Source: a virus. Taken from it: a stretch of DNA of 21,870 nucleotides. Below the pieces are notes generated by a model. That model was not told the origin of the DNA. It ran no database searches and saw nothing but the letters and a program-made list of their open reading frames with translations. The position numbers and the translations under genes are program-made. How positions within the stretch are numbered: the stretch's first letter is position 1; every line of letters starts with the position of its first letter. Where the stretch lies: positions 1-21,870 of the IMG/VR virus record IMGVR_UViG_3300042540_001613; one strand, written 5' to 3'. Below, in pieces: positions 1 to 6,664 of this stretch.

Positions 1-358
1 CACCGGAACGCCACCATATTGACTGAAGTAATGCTGGAAACTCCTCGACATACCTTATGAGGGCTTGGTATATGGCTTTTTCGCATTCGACAAAAAACGG
101 GTGTTTCATATGCTGGATTCTCACCGGAGCACGGCGCATGGATTCAAGGTCATAAATGAATCCACCCTTATTTATAGCGTGAAGCGGATTACCATCATCG
201 TCGTTTACGATTGTAAAGTTTTCTTCTCGCCATTGGTTTTTAAGTCCATCTAGGTATGGAATTATTTCATCCTGTGGGATATCTATCGCATTTTTGAACT
301 CAACAGTTCCGCCTCCAAGATGGGTTGGCTGAAGTTCATATGATTTTCTAAAACCCAT
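1..358 (-). CDS. Probable 2OG-Fe(II) oxygenase, N-terminal part (cut by window edge)
   Basis: An open frame reads leftwards from an ATG at 358 to the window edge with no stop, giving 119 residues that begin MGFRKSYELQ. The 3' end, where the iron-binding HxD...H residues would lie, is outside the window. The segment has the look of the N-terminal cap of phage 2OG-Fe(II) oxygenases: an acidic helix, then a long amphipathic helix ending in ALLQSIWWRSG, just where the core barrel would start. It begins 4 bp after the stop of the peroxidase-like gene, in the same operon as five clear oxygenases. No convincing Shine-Dalgarno is seen before the ATG. Family assignment rests mainly on context and overall look, so it is moderate; that this is a real coding region is much surer. 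Confidence 0.55.
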   Translation of the reverse strand, partial: MGFRKSYELQPTHLGGGTVEFKNAIDIPQDEIIPYLDGLKNQWREENFTIVNDDDGNPLHAINKGGFIYDLESMRRAPVRIQHMKHPFFVECEKAIYQALIRYVEEFPALLQSIWWRSG

Positions 359-362
359 ATAA

Positions 363-977
363 CTACAATATGCTTTCGATTGCTGCCTTGATTGTTAAAT
401 CACTTTCATTTATCAGCGATTCGTCGGCTAGGGGCCAATTTGTAAACCTAAACCTAAACATCAACTGACCATTCCTGCCAACTATGAACTTCTCGTAATT
501 ACTAGGTATGCGGGCTAGTGCTTCACCAGCCTTGTTCTGCCCGTTTGTGGCCCTGTCGCTGCTGTCAGCCGGATTATCGTCATTTCTTCTTGTCTGGTTG
601 CCTTTCAGAAATTTAAATATTTCATGTTCATTTTCACCATTGACATCAATTTTTTCAGATATTGGAAATGTGACGAATGGATATGCGGTCTTGATGAAGG
701 CGTGAATATCCTCGTTTGAGAGTGGTTCCATTTTGAAAAATTGATTGCATGGAAACCCAACAACAGAAAACCCTTTTTCTCCATACATCTCCTGCAGCTG
801 CTGGAGTTCCCATAATTGCCTTGTGGTTCTAGCCTGCGACCACAACTTGCTGCACTGGGGTGCGTAGCCGGCTTTTGAAGCAATATTGACGAATAAGCAC
901 ACTTTCCCGGACAACTCTGAGAGCATGTCGCTCCTGCCGTCAATAGACGAGATTTTTATGTCGAATACAGATGTCAT
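363..977 (-). CDS. Glutathione peroxidase-fold protein lacking the peroxidatic Cys
   Basis: A 204-residue protein of the glutathione peroxidase / BtuE thioredoxin-fold family. Family motifs are clear: FVNIASKAGYAPQ (29-41), VVGFPCNQF (72-80), FVTFPISEKIDVNGENEHEI and FKFLKG in the middle, and NYEKFIVGRNG near 160-170. Active family members have a Cys or selenocysteine where Ala36 stands here (codon GCC, so not a recoded stop) and a Trp where Ser159 stands; the Gln79 and Asn160 positions of the usual tetrad are kept. About 12 extra residues lie between positions 42 and 65 and about 20 before position 155. Cys42 and Cys77 remain. Normal members reduce peroxides with thiol donors; with these changes classic peroxidase activity is doubtful, and a redox-independent or Cys42-based role is possible. 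An AAAGG ribosome site precedes the ATG. It lies between oxygenase genes with 4-bp gaps. Confidence 0.8.
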   Translation of the reverse strand: MTSVFDIKISSIDGRSDMLSELSGKVCLFVNIASKAGYAPQCSKLWSQARTTRQLWELQQLQEMYGEKGFSVVGFPCNQFFKMEPLSNEDIHAFIKTAYPFVTFPISEKIDVNGENEHEIFKFLKGNQTRRNDDNPADSSDRATNGQNKAGEALARIPSNYEKFIVGRNGQLMFRFRFTNWPLADESLINESDLTIKAAIESIL

Positions 978-981
978 ATTT

Positions 982-1887
982 TTAACCTTTTGAACCCGAC
1001 ACTCTAACTTTCATAAACTGCCCAATTTGGACGAATCCATTTATTTCTCTATCTGGCGATAAATCCAGGTCAATGACTACTTCTATCGTCATTGGAATTT
1101 TTGTAACGAAATTAGCTATTATCTTATTTTCAGTGATGTTCACATTATCTATATCAACGGTATTCCCGTTGAGCCTAATTTTCCATTCTCCATTCTCTGT
1201 TTCAAAAAGAATGTATTCCTCTTCACCAAAAATCGTTTGAGCAGTTAGGTGGTATGTGTTTTTATGGTTTTCGCTAGTCTGTGGGGCGGTTCTTGAGTAA
1301 GCACTCCAGTCCTGTGACGGCTGAATATTTGGCTTCTTAGGAGCGAAATTCGCACTAATAACTATGCGCTGTTCATTTTTGTTTCTATGGCGATTTGTCA
1401 TATGCATCAGGTATGAATTGAATATGACTAGGTCTCCTGTTTTTGGAGGAAGTGTTATCGACGTCTCGAGCGTATTGCATGCCGTAGCTAGGAAAATCAA
1501 ATCGGCACTATTTTCGGGAGCATTTGGGTAATAGGCAATAGAGAAATACTCTTCTTGGTGGACATAGGTATTGGACTTGTGTGAGTGTGCCGCTACTGAC
1601 TGCCCATCGTCAAGGGTAAGCGTCCAAATCTCAGAAAGCTCCATCTCTCTTCCAAGAACAGAAGAAACAGCACTTACCAGCTTTGATATGAGCTTTTCAG
1701 ACTCTGGCATACCAAATGGGTATCTCTTGTCCTCGTAGTAGGTATGGTGCTTATCTTCTAAATAGTTCTTATCTATGTCTCCACGCGAATTCTTGATTTC
1801 GTCAATCAATTTTGTATTATCTACGTCATCCAGCCTTGTCTTCATGACGTTTATCGCAATTAGCGGAATTGTTTCTACATTATTCAT
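982..1887 (-). CDS. 2OG-Fe(II) oxygenase with extra C-terminal domain
   Basis: A 301-residue protein whose first ~185 residues look like the putative 2OG-Fe(II) oxygenase family seen in phages (PF13759-like). Visible signatures are an AHSHKSN segment (His101, His103), a YFSIAYYPNAPENSADLIF strand pair, PPKTGDLVIFNSYLMHMT (147-164, with candidate distal iron ligand His162) and EQRIVISANF (172-181) with Arg174 as candidate 2-oxoglutarate anchor. Which of the His and acidic residues near 101-113 bind iron cannot be settled by eye. After a Pro/Ser-rich linker (about 182-210) comes a ~90-residue beta-rich tail that is not part of the core family and that I do not recognise. The ATG at 1887 overlaps the end of the upstream oxygenase by 8 bp, so the two are probably translationally coupled. 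Confidence 0.75.
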   Translation of the reverse strand: MNNVETIPLIAINVMKTRLDDVDNTKLIDEIKNSRGDIDKNYLEDKHHTYYEDKRYPFGMPESEKLISKLVSAVSSVLGREMELSEIWTLTLDDGQSVAAHSHKSNTYVHQEEYFSIAYYPNAPENSADLIFLATACNTLETSITLPPKTGDLVIFNSYLMHMTNRHRNKNEQRIVISANFAPKKPNIQPSQDWSAYSRTAPQTSENHKNTYHLTAQTIFGEEEYILFETENGEWKIRLNGNTVDIDNVNITENKIIANFVTKIPMTIEVVIDLDLSPDREINGFVQIGQFMKVRVSGSKG

Positions 1888-2551
1888 AGAAAAACGAGTT
1901 CTTTTTTATTGCTGTTGGCGGAACATCTCTATGCCACACGTTTATCACCATAACCTGTCGGATTCCTCTTTTTGCTGGCGATGTGGCATGAATTTGATGA
2001 CCGGCATCAAATATGACCAACCTGTTTCCACGGTAAGCGATTCTTTCACGCTCTTCAATTGGTGAAAGCATGTCACTTATTGTCTCTCTTTCAAGAGCAT
2101 TTTTTGTTCCATCAATCAATATGGATTTGTGCAGTTCGAGAAATCCACCATCACTATTGTCGATGCCGTAGAGTATTGCGCCAATTGCTGGACCGCTAAA
2201 AACTTTATGGTCCTCGTACATGAATGTGTCTTCGTCCACATGGGTGTCGAGATATTGGCCAGGAAGGTAGGTTCTGGTCCAGTACTCAAAACCAAGGACT
2301 TCTTCGATTGGAAATGGAAGATTATTTTCCCAGATATTTTGTATTATCTGCTTCTTAAGCGTGTTTGCAGGGCTGTTTAGCCACCCATCCCAAAACATGT
2401 ATGGGGCAAAACATGTCGACTGTTCGTAATGATACGAGTTCAGTTCAGTTGCGATTCTGTCTCCACCACCCATTGACTCTGGGAAAAAGGATTCATCGCT
2501 AATCATCTTTTCATAAAGCTCTTTAGGGAGCCAATTATCTGCGACTAGCAT
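1880..2551 (-). CDS. 2OG-Fe(II) oxygenase
   Basis: A 223-residue protein with the 2OG-Fe(II) dioxygenase facial triad: THVDEDTF gives His104 and Asp106, and AGHQIHATSPAKRGIRQVM gives the distal His (188, or less likely 185) and Arg198 for 2-oxoglutarate. The double-stranded beta-helix strands between them are visible (AIGAILYGIDNSDGGFLELH and NRLVIFDAG). These enzymes hydroxylate protein side chains or small molecules using O2 and 2-oxoglutarate; the substrate is not shown by sequence. A good AAAGGG ribosome site precedes the ATG. The gene abuts the Rossmann-like gene upstream (1 bp apart) and overlaps the next oxygenase by 8 bp. Confidence 0.85.
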   Translation of the reverse strand: MLVADNWLPKELYEKMISDESFFPESMGGGDRIATELNSYHYEQSTCFAPYMFWDGWLNSPANTLKKQIIQNIWENNLPFPIEEVLGFEYWTRTYLPGQYLDTHVDEDTFMYEDHKVFSGPAIGAILYGIDNSDGGFLELHKSILIDGTKNALERETISDMLSPIEERERIAYRGNRLVIFDAGHQIHATSPAKRGIRQVMVINVWHRDVPPTAIKKNSFFYE

Positions 2552-2552
2552 T

Positions 2553-3290
2553 TCAAGAACCCTTTACAACAACTGTGACACCATAGAAAAGCGGTATGTG
2601 ATAAACCCTGCAGTCATCTCTGCTCTTCAGCTCCTCATGATACTGCCAAACAGGAGACGCCTGTGTGTCGTTTTGATACAGGAAAACGCTGTCTGAAGTG
2701 TTCTGGATAACCATTACGCCGTTTTTGTCTAATGAGTCCACGAGCGCGTCAACTGGGAAAAATGGGTTCTCCATGTCTTGAGACCACCCAACAATCATTC
2801 CAAATTTTCCGCATGTTCCATCAAGAACCTGGTCATGGGTTACAACCTCATGCGATATTGGAGTACTGTTTTGTTGGAATTTCTCGTAGAGCGATAGTTT
2901 TTTGTTATTTAGAAAATAGATAGTTGAGTTAAAAATATCCTGGAATGGTTTAAGTCTGAATCTATCGAGACCTCCGGATAATGCTAGAACTCGAGACTTT
3001 GGAGCTATATCCATAATCATCATTATCAGAAGTATCGGCATCCATTGCGATTGTCCGTAGGATTGGGCGAGATTTGGCCGTGGATAGTGAATTACGAATT
3101 CATAGTCAGCAGCCCCACCTGTTGCGATATTTCTTCTATCCACACCAACGGTTGAGTAAAGATAGTTTGCTATTTCTACAGACTCTGGGCCATCTTTAAG
3201 CGTCGAGTTCTCAGCGAACTCCTGCCAGTCAGTAAACCAGCTGCTGAAGTCAAATGATTTATACGGCTCAAACCTCTGCTCAGCTGACAT
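2553..3290 (-). CDS. Hypothetical protein, Rossmann / methyltransferase-like pattern
   Basis: A 245-residue protein. The start at 3290 (MSAEQRFEPY) is chosen because GAGG lies about 7 nt before it; the frame stays open to 3323, but that would lengthen the overlap with the upstream gene. I do not recognise a named family. From about residue 85 the pattern is alternating hydrophobic strands and helices: SRVLALSGG, STIYFLNNKK, GKFGMIVGWSQD, NGVMVIQNTSD, and a closing CRVYHIPLFYGVTVVVKG. This order, including a final strand pair, is like class I SAM-dependent methyltransferases, but the glycine-rich SAM loop is not canonical (ALSGGLDR). A methyltransferase or related Rossmann enzyme is plausible, not shown. 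It overlaps the upstream gene by 11 bp and is followed directly by oxygenases. Confidence 0.6.
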   Translation of the reverse strand: MSAEQRFEPYKSFDFSSWFTDWQEFAENSTLKDGPESVEIANYLYSTVGVDRRNIATGGAADYEFVIHYPRPNLAQSYGQSQWMPILLIMMIMDIAPKSRVLALSGGLDRFRLKPFQDIFNSTIYFLNNKKLSLYEKFQQNSTPISHEVVTHDQVLDGTCGKFGMIVGWSQDMENPFFPVDALVDSLDKNGVMVIQNTSDSVFLYQNDTQASPVWQYHEELKSRDDCRVYHIPLFYGVTVVVKGS

Positions 3291-3561
3291 TTTCGACCTC
3301 ATATGCCGAGTACTGAACATCAAACCATGCGCGACGGATATTTCGCGACAGGACGATGCTTTGCTTTTTCACATATTCCTGGCAGGCAACATTTGTTGAA
3401 ATGTCATGCTTATAGATGTACGTATCTCGTATTTTGTTTATTGCGTCATCTATGGTTACTGAATCAAAAGAATCACGGTCATAGCCAAGAATATAAAGAA
3501 GCGATGCCAAATTCCTAGAGCGTACGGAGAGTTCTTCTCTTGAGTCATACTTGTTTGTCAT
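3280..3561 (-). CDS. Hypothetical protein (93 aa)
   Basis: A small protein beginning MTNKYDSREELSVRSRN. The start at 3561 is preferred because AGGA sits about 7 nt upstream (GAGGAAAAAG then ATG); an earlier in-frame ATG at 3597 would overlap the preceding gene by over 50 bp. The protein looks mostly helical: a segment RSRNLASLLYILGYD, a linker, then a charged helix ending RNIRRAWFDVQYSAYEVENVS. No family recognised, no signal peptide or membrane segment. Its end overlaps the start of the Rossmann-like gene by 11 bp, and its start overlaps the previous small gene by 17 bp, so it is part of the same operon. Confidence 0.6.
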   Translation of the reverse strand: MTNKYDSREELSVRSRNLASLLYILGYDRDSFDSVTIDDAINKIRDTYIYKHDISTNVACQEYVKKQSIVLSRNIRRAWFDVQYSAYEVENVS

Positions 3562-3751
3562 CTTTTTCCTCGTCTTCTGGCTTAAACATCGCAACACCCT
3601 GACACATACTCACCGGCTTGCCAGCAACGTAGTAAACGCCTGTTGAAGAATCCCATTCAATTATTTCGTTGTCCCAGTCAGGAAGGTCGGTGACCGATTC
3701 GCCTTTCCTGAGTTCCATATTGAACTCGCCAATTTTTTCACTGTCACTCAT
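3545..3751 (-). CDS. Hypothetical small acidic protein (68 aa)
   Basis: An acidic small protein starting MSDSEKIGEFNMEL. It has an apparent beta-hairpin (EWDSSTGVYYVAGKPVSM) and ends in a charged tail EDEEKDDKQV. No family recognised. It starts 1 bp after the stop of the upstream small gene and overlaps the downstream one by 17 bp, which supports it as a real gene in a tightly packed operon. Confidence 0.55.
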   Translation of the reverse strand: MSDSEKIGEFNMELRKGESVTDLPDWDNEIIEWDSSTGVYYVAGKPVSMCQGVAMFKPEDEEKDDKQV

Positions 3752-3752
3752 G

Positions 3753-3965
3753 CTAGTTACCCAGTTTTTTGAAAGCTTTTACTTCAGCCGAAAGGACATT
3801 AAATGCATTGAAAAACGGGCTTGACTGGTCATGGGGATTTTCTGCCGTTTCGTCAAACGAGTCAATATCAACACCAAGCACGCCAGCTAGGACGGATATT
3901 GATTTACTCAAAAACGCACGAGCTTCTGCCTTTGCCCTTGCTTCGTCGAACGCGCCCAATTTCAT
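3753..3965 (-). CDS. Hypothetical small protein (70 aa)
   Basis: A 70-residue Ala-rich, probably helical protein (MKLGAFDEARAKAEARAFLS..., then ISVLAGVLGVDIDSFDE and a C-terminal helix ending EVKAFKKLGN). No membrane segment of full length and no family recognised. Its ATG overlaps the stop region of the DUF6065-like gene by 4 bp (ATGA type), so translation is probably coupled. Confidence 0.55.
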   Translation of the reverse strand: MKLGAFDEARAKAEARAFLSKSISVLAGVLGVDIDSFDETAENPHDQSSPFFNAFNVLSAEVKAFKKLGN

Positions 3966-4672
3966 TGTGTATCTCCCGGAGTTCTGAGTTTTGGCAGACC
4001 TGTAAATGCAGGACCAATCTTATTTCCTTCAGCGTCAATCCCTGTTCTAATGCCTTTAGTCCACGTCCATGGGTTGTCTTGCTGATTCTTCATTTTTACT
4101 CCGTTGTATAGCTGTCTGCTTTTTACTTTTTCTTTATCGTCCCATAGATTTCCAATTTCAAACTCCACATTCTCAAGAATTGAACTGTCAAACATAGTGA
4201 AAAACATAAACGGCATCCCGGCCTCAAACTTGACTGGCTCGTTAATTTTGTCCAGCGCCCAGTTCATCTGAAATTCGTCTGGCCACCAGCTACTAGGAAT
4301 GATTCCAGATAGCGGCTTGGCTCCATCCATCATGTAATTTGGTGAGCCACCAATCCATGTTTCATATCCAGGCTCTGTTCCAAATACCCAGCCCACAGAA
4401 AACGAAACCATGCCAACGATTCCACCGTAGGCAATACGTCGACCCCCATGCATCTCGCCTTCAAGTATTTTCGGGTAAGTATTCCCGCCCTCCCAAATCG
4501 CCACGACGTCATGTGGAAGAACAAGCTCCCACCCATATACGTTTGCGTACGTCATCGGCAAACACTGATAGGCGTGTTTGTTGTATGTATTATCCATCCA
4601 CTCCCGCTTAATGCGAGACTGTCTAATTTCTGGTGGATTTTGCGTTGTTTTAAGAAGACTGAACTTTGGCAT
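3962..4672 (-). CDS. DUF6065-like protein
   Basis: A 236-residue protein that I match from memory to the DUF6065 family of bacterial and phage proteins of unknown function. Matching features are an early EWMD followed by AYQCLPMTYANVYGWELVLP, the central WIGGSPNYMMDGAKPLSGII, and PDEFQMNWALDK with FEAGMPFMFFTMF. The start at 4672 (MPKFSLLKTTQ) is chosen because an ideal AGGAG lies 6 nt before the ATG; the frame extends to 4723, but that would lie inside the upstream oxygenase gene. It overlaps that gene's end by 23 bp. Members often neighbour oxygenase and modification genes in phages; role unknown. Trp-, Gly- and Tyr-rich composition suggests a compact beta-rich fold. Confidence 0.75.
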   Translation of the reverse strand: MPKFSLLKTTQNPPEIRQSRIKREWMDNTYNKHAYQCLPMTYANVYGWELVLPHDVVAIWEGGNTYPKILEGEMHGGRRIAYGGIVGMVSFSVGWVFGTEPGYETWIGGSPNYMMDGAKPLSGIIPSSWWPDEFQMNWALDKINEPVKFEAGMPFMFFTMFDSSILENVEFEIGNLWDDKEKVKSRQLYNGVKMKNQQDNPWTWTKGIRTGIDAEGNKIGPAFTGLPKLRTPGDTQ

Positions 4673-5312
4673 ACTGCTCCTGAACAGAAGACTTAACGTC
4701 ATGGTTTCTGTCGTTGTAGTCAAACATTGTCACGGCAGAGTATTTGGTTCCGCTTATTACAGGTTTTGCAGCATGAGCGAAAATGTATGTCGACGGGAAA
4801 AGAACTATGTCTCCTGCCTCAGCCTTAAAGGTGAGGTCTAGGTATGGGAACCATAACTCTCCGCCCTCATAATCATCGTTTAGATACATTACCGACGAGA
4901 CCGTGCACGTATAGGAAAACCCATGGTCTGCGTGCACCTGGAAGTGCTGTCCTGGTGTGTAGCGAACGTAATTGATTGCCTCCATGTACTGCATGTTTAG
5001 GTTGTAACGCATTTGGTAATCAGCCATGCACTCCATGAGGTGCTTTTTGGTATCCCCATGGATGTTGCGAATCTCCTCGAATTGTGAGGGAAGATGCTGG
5101 AGGTGCAGGTCGCCAATTTTGCAGTCGTGGCAGTCTCTGTATTCTGGCATTTTTTGGGCATAGCCAACCAGTGCCTCCATCCACATATATGGTGGCGTCT
5201 TGCTATTGCCGATTGTCTCCTCGAGACGCTCAATGATTCTGAGCTCTTTTGGTAAAGCGTTTCTATAAACTAATACGCCAAGGCGTGCATCACTTAGTGC
5301 TACTGGTGTCAT
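4650..5312 (-). CDS. Prolyl 4-hydroxylase-like 2OG-Fe(II) oxygenase
   Basis: A 220-residue protein with the prolyl 4-hydroxylase-type core: YTPGQHFQVHADHGFS (His127, Asp129), SSVMYLNDDYEGGELWFP (139-156), AEAGDIVLFPS (164-174), distal His180 in IFAHAAKPVISGTKYS, and Lys190 at the 2-oxoglutarate anchor position, where prolyl hydroxylases use Lys and many other members Arg. The N-terminal ~110 residues are the usual helical cap and include a CHDC pair (61-64). The likely reaction is hydroxylation of a peptide side chain, classically proline; the substrate here is unknown. The gene lies in a string of three oxygenases just downstream of the proline-repeat fibre gene. GAGG is very close to the ATG, so initiation may depend on coupling to the upstream gene 10 bp away. 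Confidence 0.88.
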   Translation of the reverse strand: MTPVALSDARLGVLVYRNALPKELRIIERLEETIGNSKTPPYMWMEALVGYAQKMPEYRDCHDCKIGDLHLQHLPSQFEEIRNIHGDTKKHLMECMADYQMRYNLNMQYMEAINYVRYTPGQHFQVHADHGFSYTCTVSSVMYLNDDYEGGELWFPYLDLTFKAEAGDIVLFPSTYIFAHAAKPVISGTKYSAVTMFDYNDRNHDVKSSVQEQYAKVQSS

Positions 5313-5322
5313 GCCTCAGAGT

Positions 5323-5982
5323 CTATACCGACCAGAAGAAGCCTTGCGACATAAACCTTGACCCAGATGTTATTGGTTTTACACCGTGAGCCATGTCTTC
5401 GTGCCAAACGTGAGACCATACGACAAGGCTATTGGCCTTGGGCTTTATGCTCAGACCAATTGCTGGAACATATAGTTCGCCGCCCTCGTAGTCATCATTT
5501 ATATAATAAACAGAAGAAAAGTCAGTCGACGCTCCTTCGGTGGCTAAAAACACTCCATCGCAATGGAGGGCCATGTAGTCCCCCTCGCTTGCCATTGATA
5601 ACCATGGACCACTTTCAAAATAAGTGTCATTTCCATAAATTGTTTTAATTACATCTCGTGATTTTATTAACATCCACAAAAGTATTTTATGGACATCTCC
5701 GTCAACTGGTTCATGCATCGATATTTTGTAATTGTCGCCATGTCTCGTCGCATTTTCGTTATTGCCATTCTCTGTTAAAAAAGACCTCTGATATTTAATT
5801 TCTGGGTCTGTTGAGTGGATGTGTTCTTGCCAGCCAACCTTGTCAGAATATCCAACAAACTGGAATCTCTCAGTGTTGCCCCTGCAGTACTCATCCACTT
5901 TTCGCCATTTATCATGCGGCAAAAAATCAGTAAAAACCGAGATACGTGGAGACACTTTATTTACTGGTTCAGAACCGTTCAT
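5323..5982 (-). CDS. 2OG-Fe(II) oxygenase (P4H-like)
   Basis: A 219-residue 2OG-Fe(II) oxygenase: MALHCDGVF gives His140 and Asp142, SSVYYINDDYEGGELYVP (156-173) is the hallmark strand pair, KPKANSLVVWS follows, and MAHGVKPITSGSRFMS gives distal His199 and Arg209. The ATG at 5982 overlaps the stop of the upstream oxygenase as ATGA. It shares the DDYEGGEL core with its two neighbours but their N-terminal caps differ greatly, so these are diverged paralogues probably acting on different sites rather than recent duplicates. Substrate not shown. Confidence 0.87.
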   Translation of the reverse strand: MNGSEPVNKVSPRISVFTDFLPHDKWRKVDEYCRGNTERFQFVGYSDKVGWQEHIHSTDPEIKYQRSFLTENGNNENATRHGDNYKISMHEPVDGDVHKILLWMLIKSRDVIKTIYGNDTYFESGPWLSMASEGDYMALHCDGVFLATEGASTDFSSVYYINDDYEGGELYVPAIGLSIKPKANSLVVWSHVWHEDMAHGVKPITSGSRFMSQGFFWSV

Positions 5983-6623
5983 TTATTGAAACTCTCTACG
6001 GTGTAAAAAGCGGGTGTAGTAAAACGCTCTCCTGAAATTATTGGCTTTACGCCATGCAAGTAATGAATGTCTCCAGGGTGAACTACAGCAAGTCCTGGCT
6101 TCGGCTTCACAACAATATCGTGCTGTGGGTAGTAGAGCTCACCACCCTCAAAGTCGTCATTCCAGTAAAACAGCGAATTTATGTCATATGTCGGAAACGG
6201 ATTTGGAGAACCGTCTGGCATCTGCTTATCAGCATGTGGACGCTGCTCTATTCCAGCGAACCACCTAATTATGCATGGTGGCCTATTTGAAACTCTGCAT
6301 TCGTACTTCAAATTAATGGTTTTTGCCATTTTGTTTATGTATTTATCTATGAGGGAATATATTTCTGGGCTTATCCGTTTTAAGATTTGACTTGAGCATT
6401 GGCGATTATTCCAGTAGGAAGCGTCGTATATGCAAACGCCGTTCTCATCGAACTCATCTTCCTCTTTGTCGTTTGCCCACTCGCTGATTGTCCTTGAGAA
6501 TGCAGAAACAGTGCGTACGTCATCGGCATCTATAAAGTCTTCAAATATATAGATATTTTCTGGACCAGTTCCGAAGTGCCCTGGAGCAACCTTCCACGGA
6601 GATTCAGCAACTACTTCTTCCAT
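5979..6623 (-). CDS. 2OG-Fe(II) oxygenase (P4H-like)
   Basis: A 214-residue 2OG-Fe(II) oxygenase: IEQRPHADKQMPDG gives His130 and Asp132, INSLFYWNDDFEGGELYYP (148-166) is the core strand pair, VKPKPGLAVVHPG follows, and YLHGVKPIISGERFTT gives distal His190 and Arg200. Residues 40-65 hold an acidic stretch (DKEEDEFDE). It is the first oxygenase downstream of the fibronectin/FFPP gene, 41 bp away on the same strand. The leader holds a 7-bp palindrome (6637-6654) ending 14 nt before the ATG and only a weak GGA ribosome site. Confidence 0.88.
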   Translation of the reverse strand: MEEVVAESPWKVAPGHFGTGPENIYIFEDFIDADDVRTVSAFSRTISEWANDKEEDEFDENGVCIYDASYWNNRQCSSQILKRISPEIYSLIDKYINKMAKTINLKYECRVSNRPPCIIRWFAGIEQRPHADKQMPDGSPNPFPTYDINSLFYWNDDFEGGELYYPQHDIVVKPKPGLAVVHPGDIHYLHGVKPIISGERFTTPAFYTVESFNK

Positions 6624-6636
6624 TTTTCCATTCTAA

Positions 6637-6654
6637 CCATATTTGGCAATATGG
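6637..6654. repeat. Short palindrome in the oxygenase leader
   Basis: CCATATT, a 4-base loop TGGC, then AATATGG: a perfect 7-bp inverted repeat in the 41-bp gap between the FN3/FFPP gene and the oxygenase gene. It is AT-rich and has no T-run after it in the transcribed (minus) direction, so a classic intrinsic terminator is not supported. It could be an mRNA processing site, a weak attenuator or chance. Confidence 0.35.
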
Positions 6655-6664
6655 CTATTTGTGA

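Noticed and set aside
868-872. Selenocysteine at the active site of the peroxidase-like protein
   Set aside because: The codon is GCC (Ala), not TGA, so no recoding is possible at that position.
605-943. Second minus-strand frame inside the peroxidase-like gene
   Set aside because: A shadow frame; the other frame carries all the family motifs.
6637-6654. Palindrome as an intrinsic terminator after the FN3/FFPP gene
   Set aside because: AT-rich 7-bp stem without a T-run in the transcribed direction.
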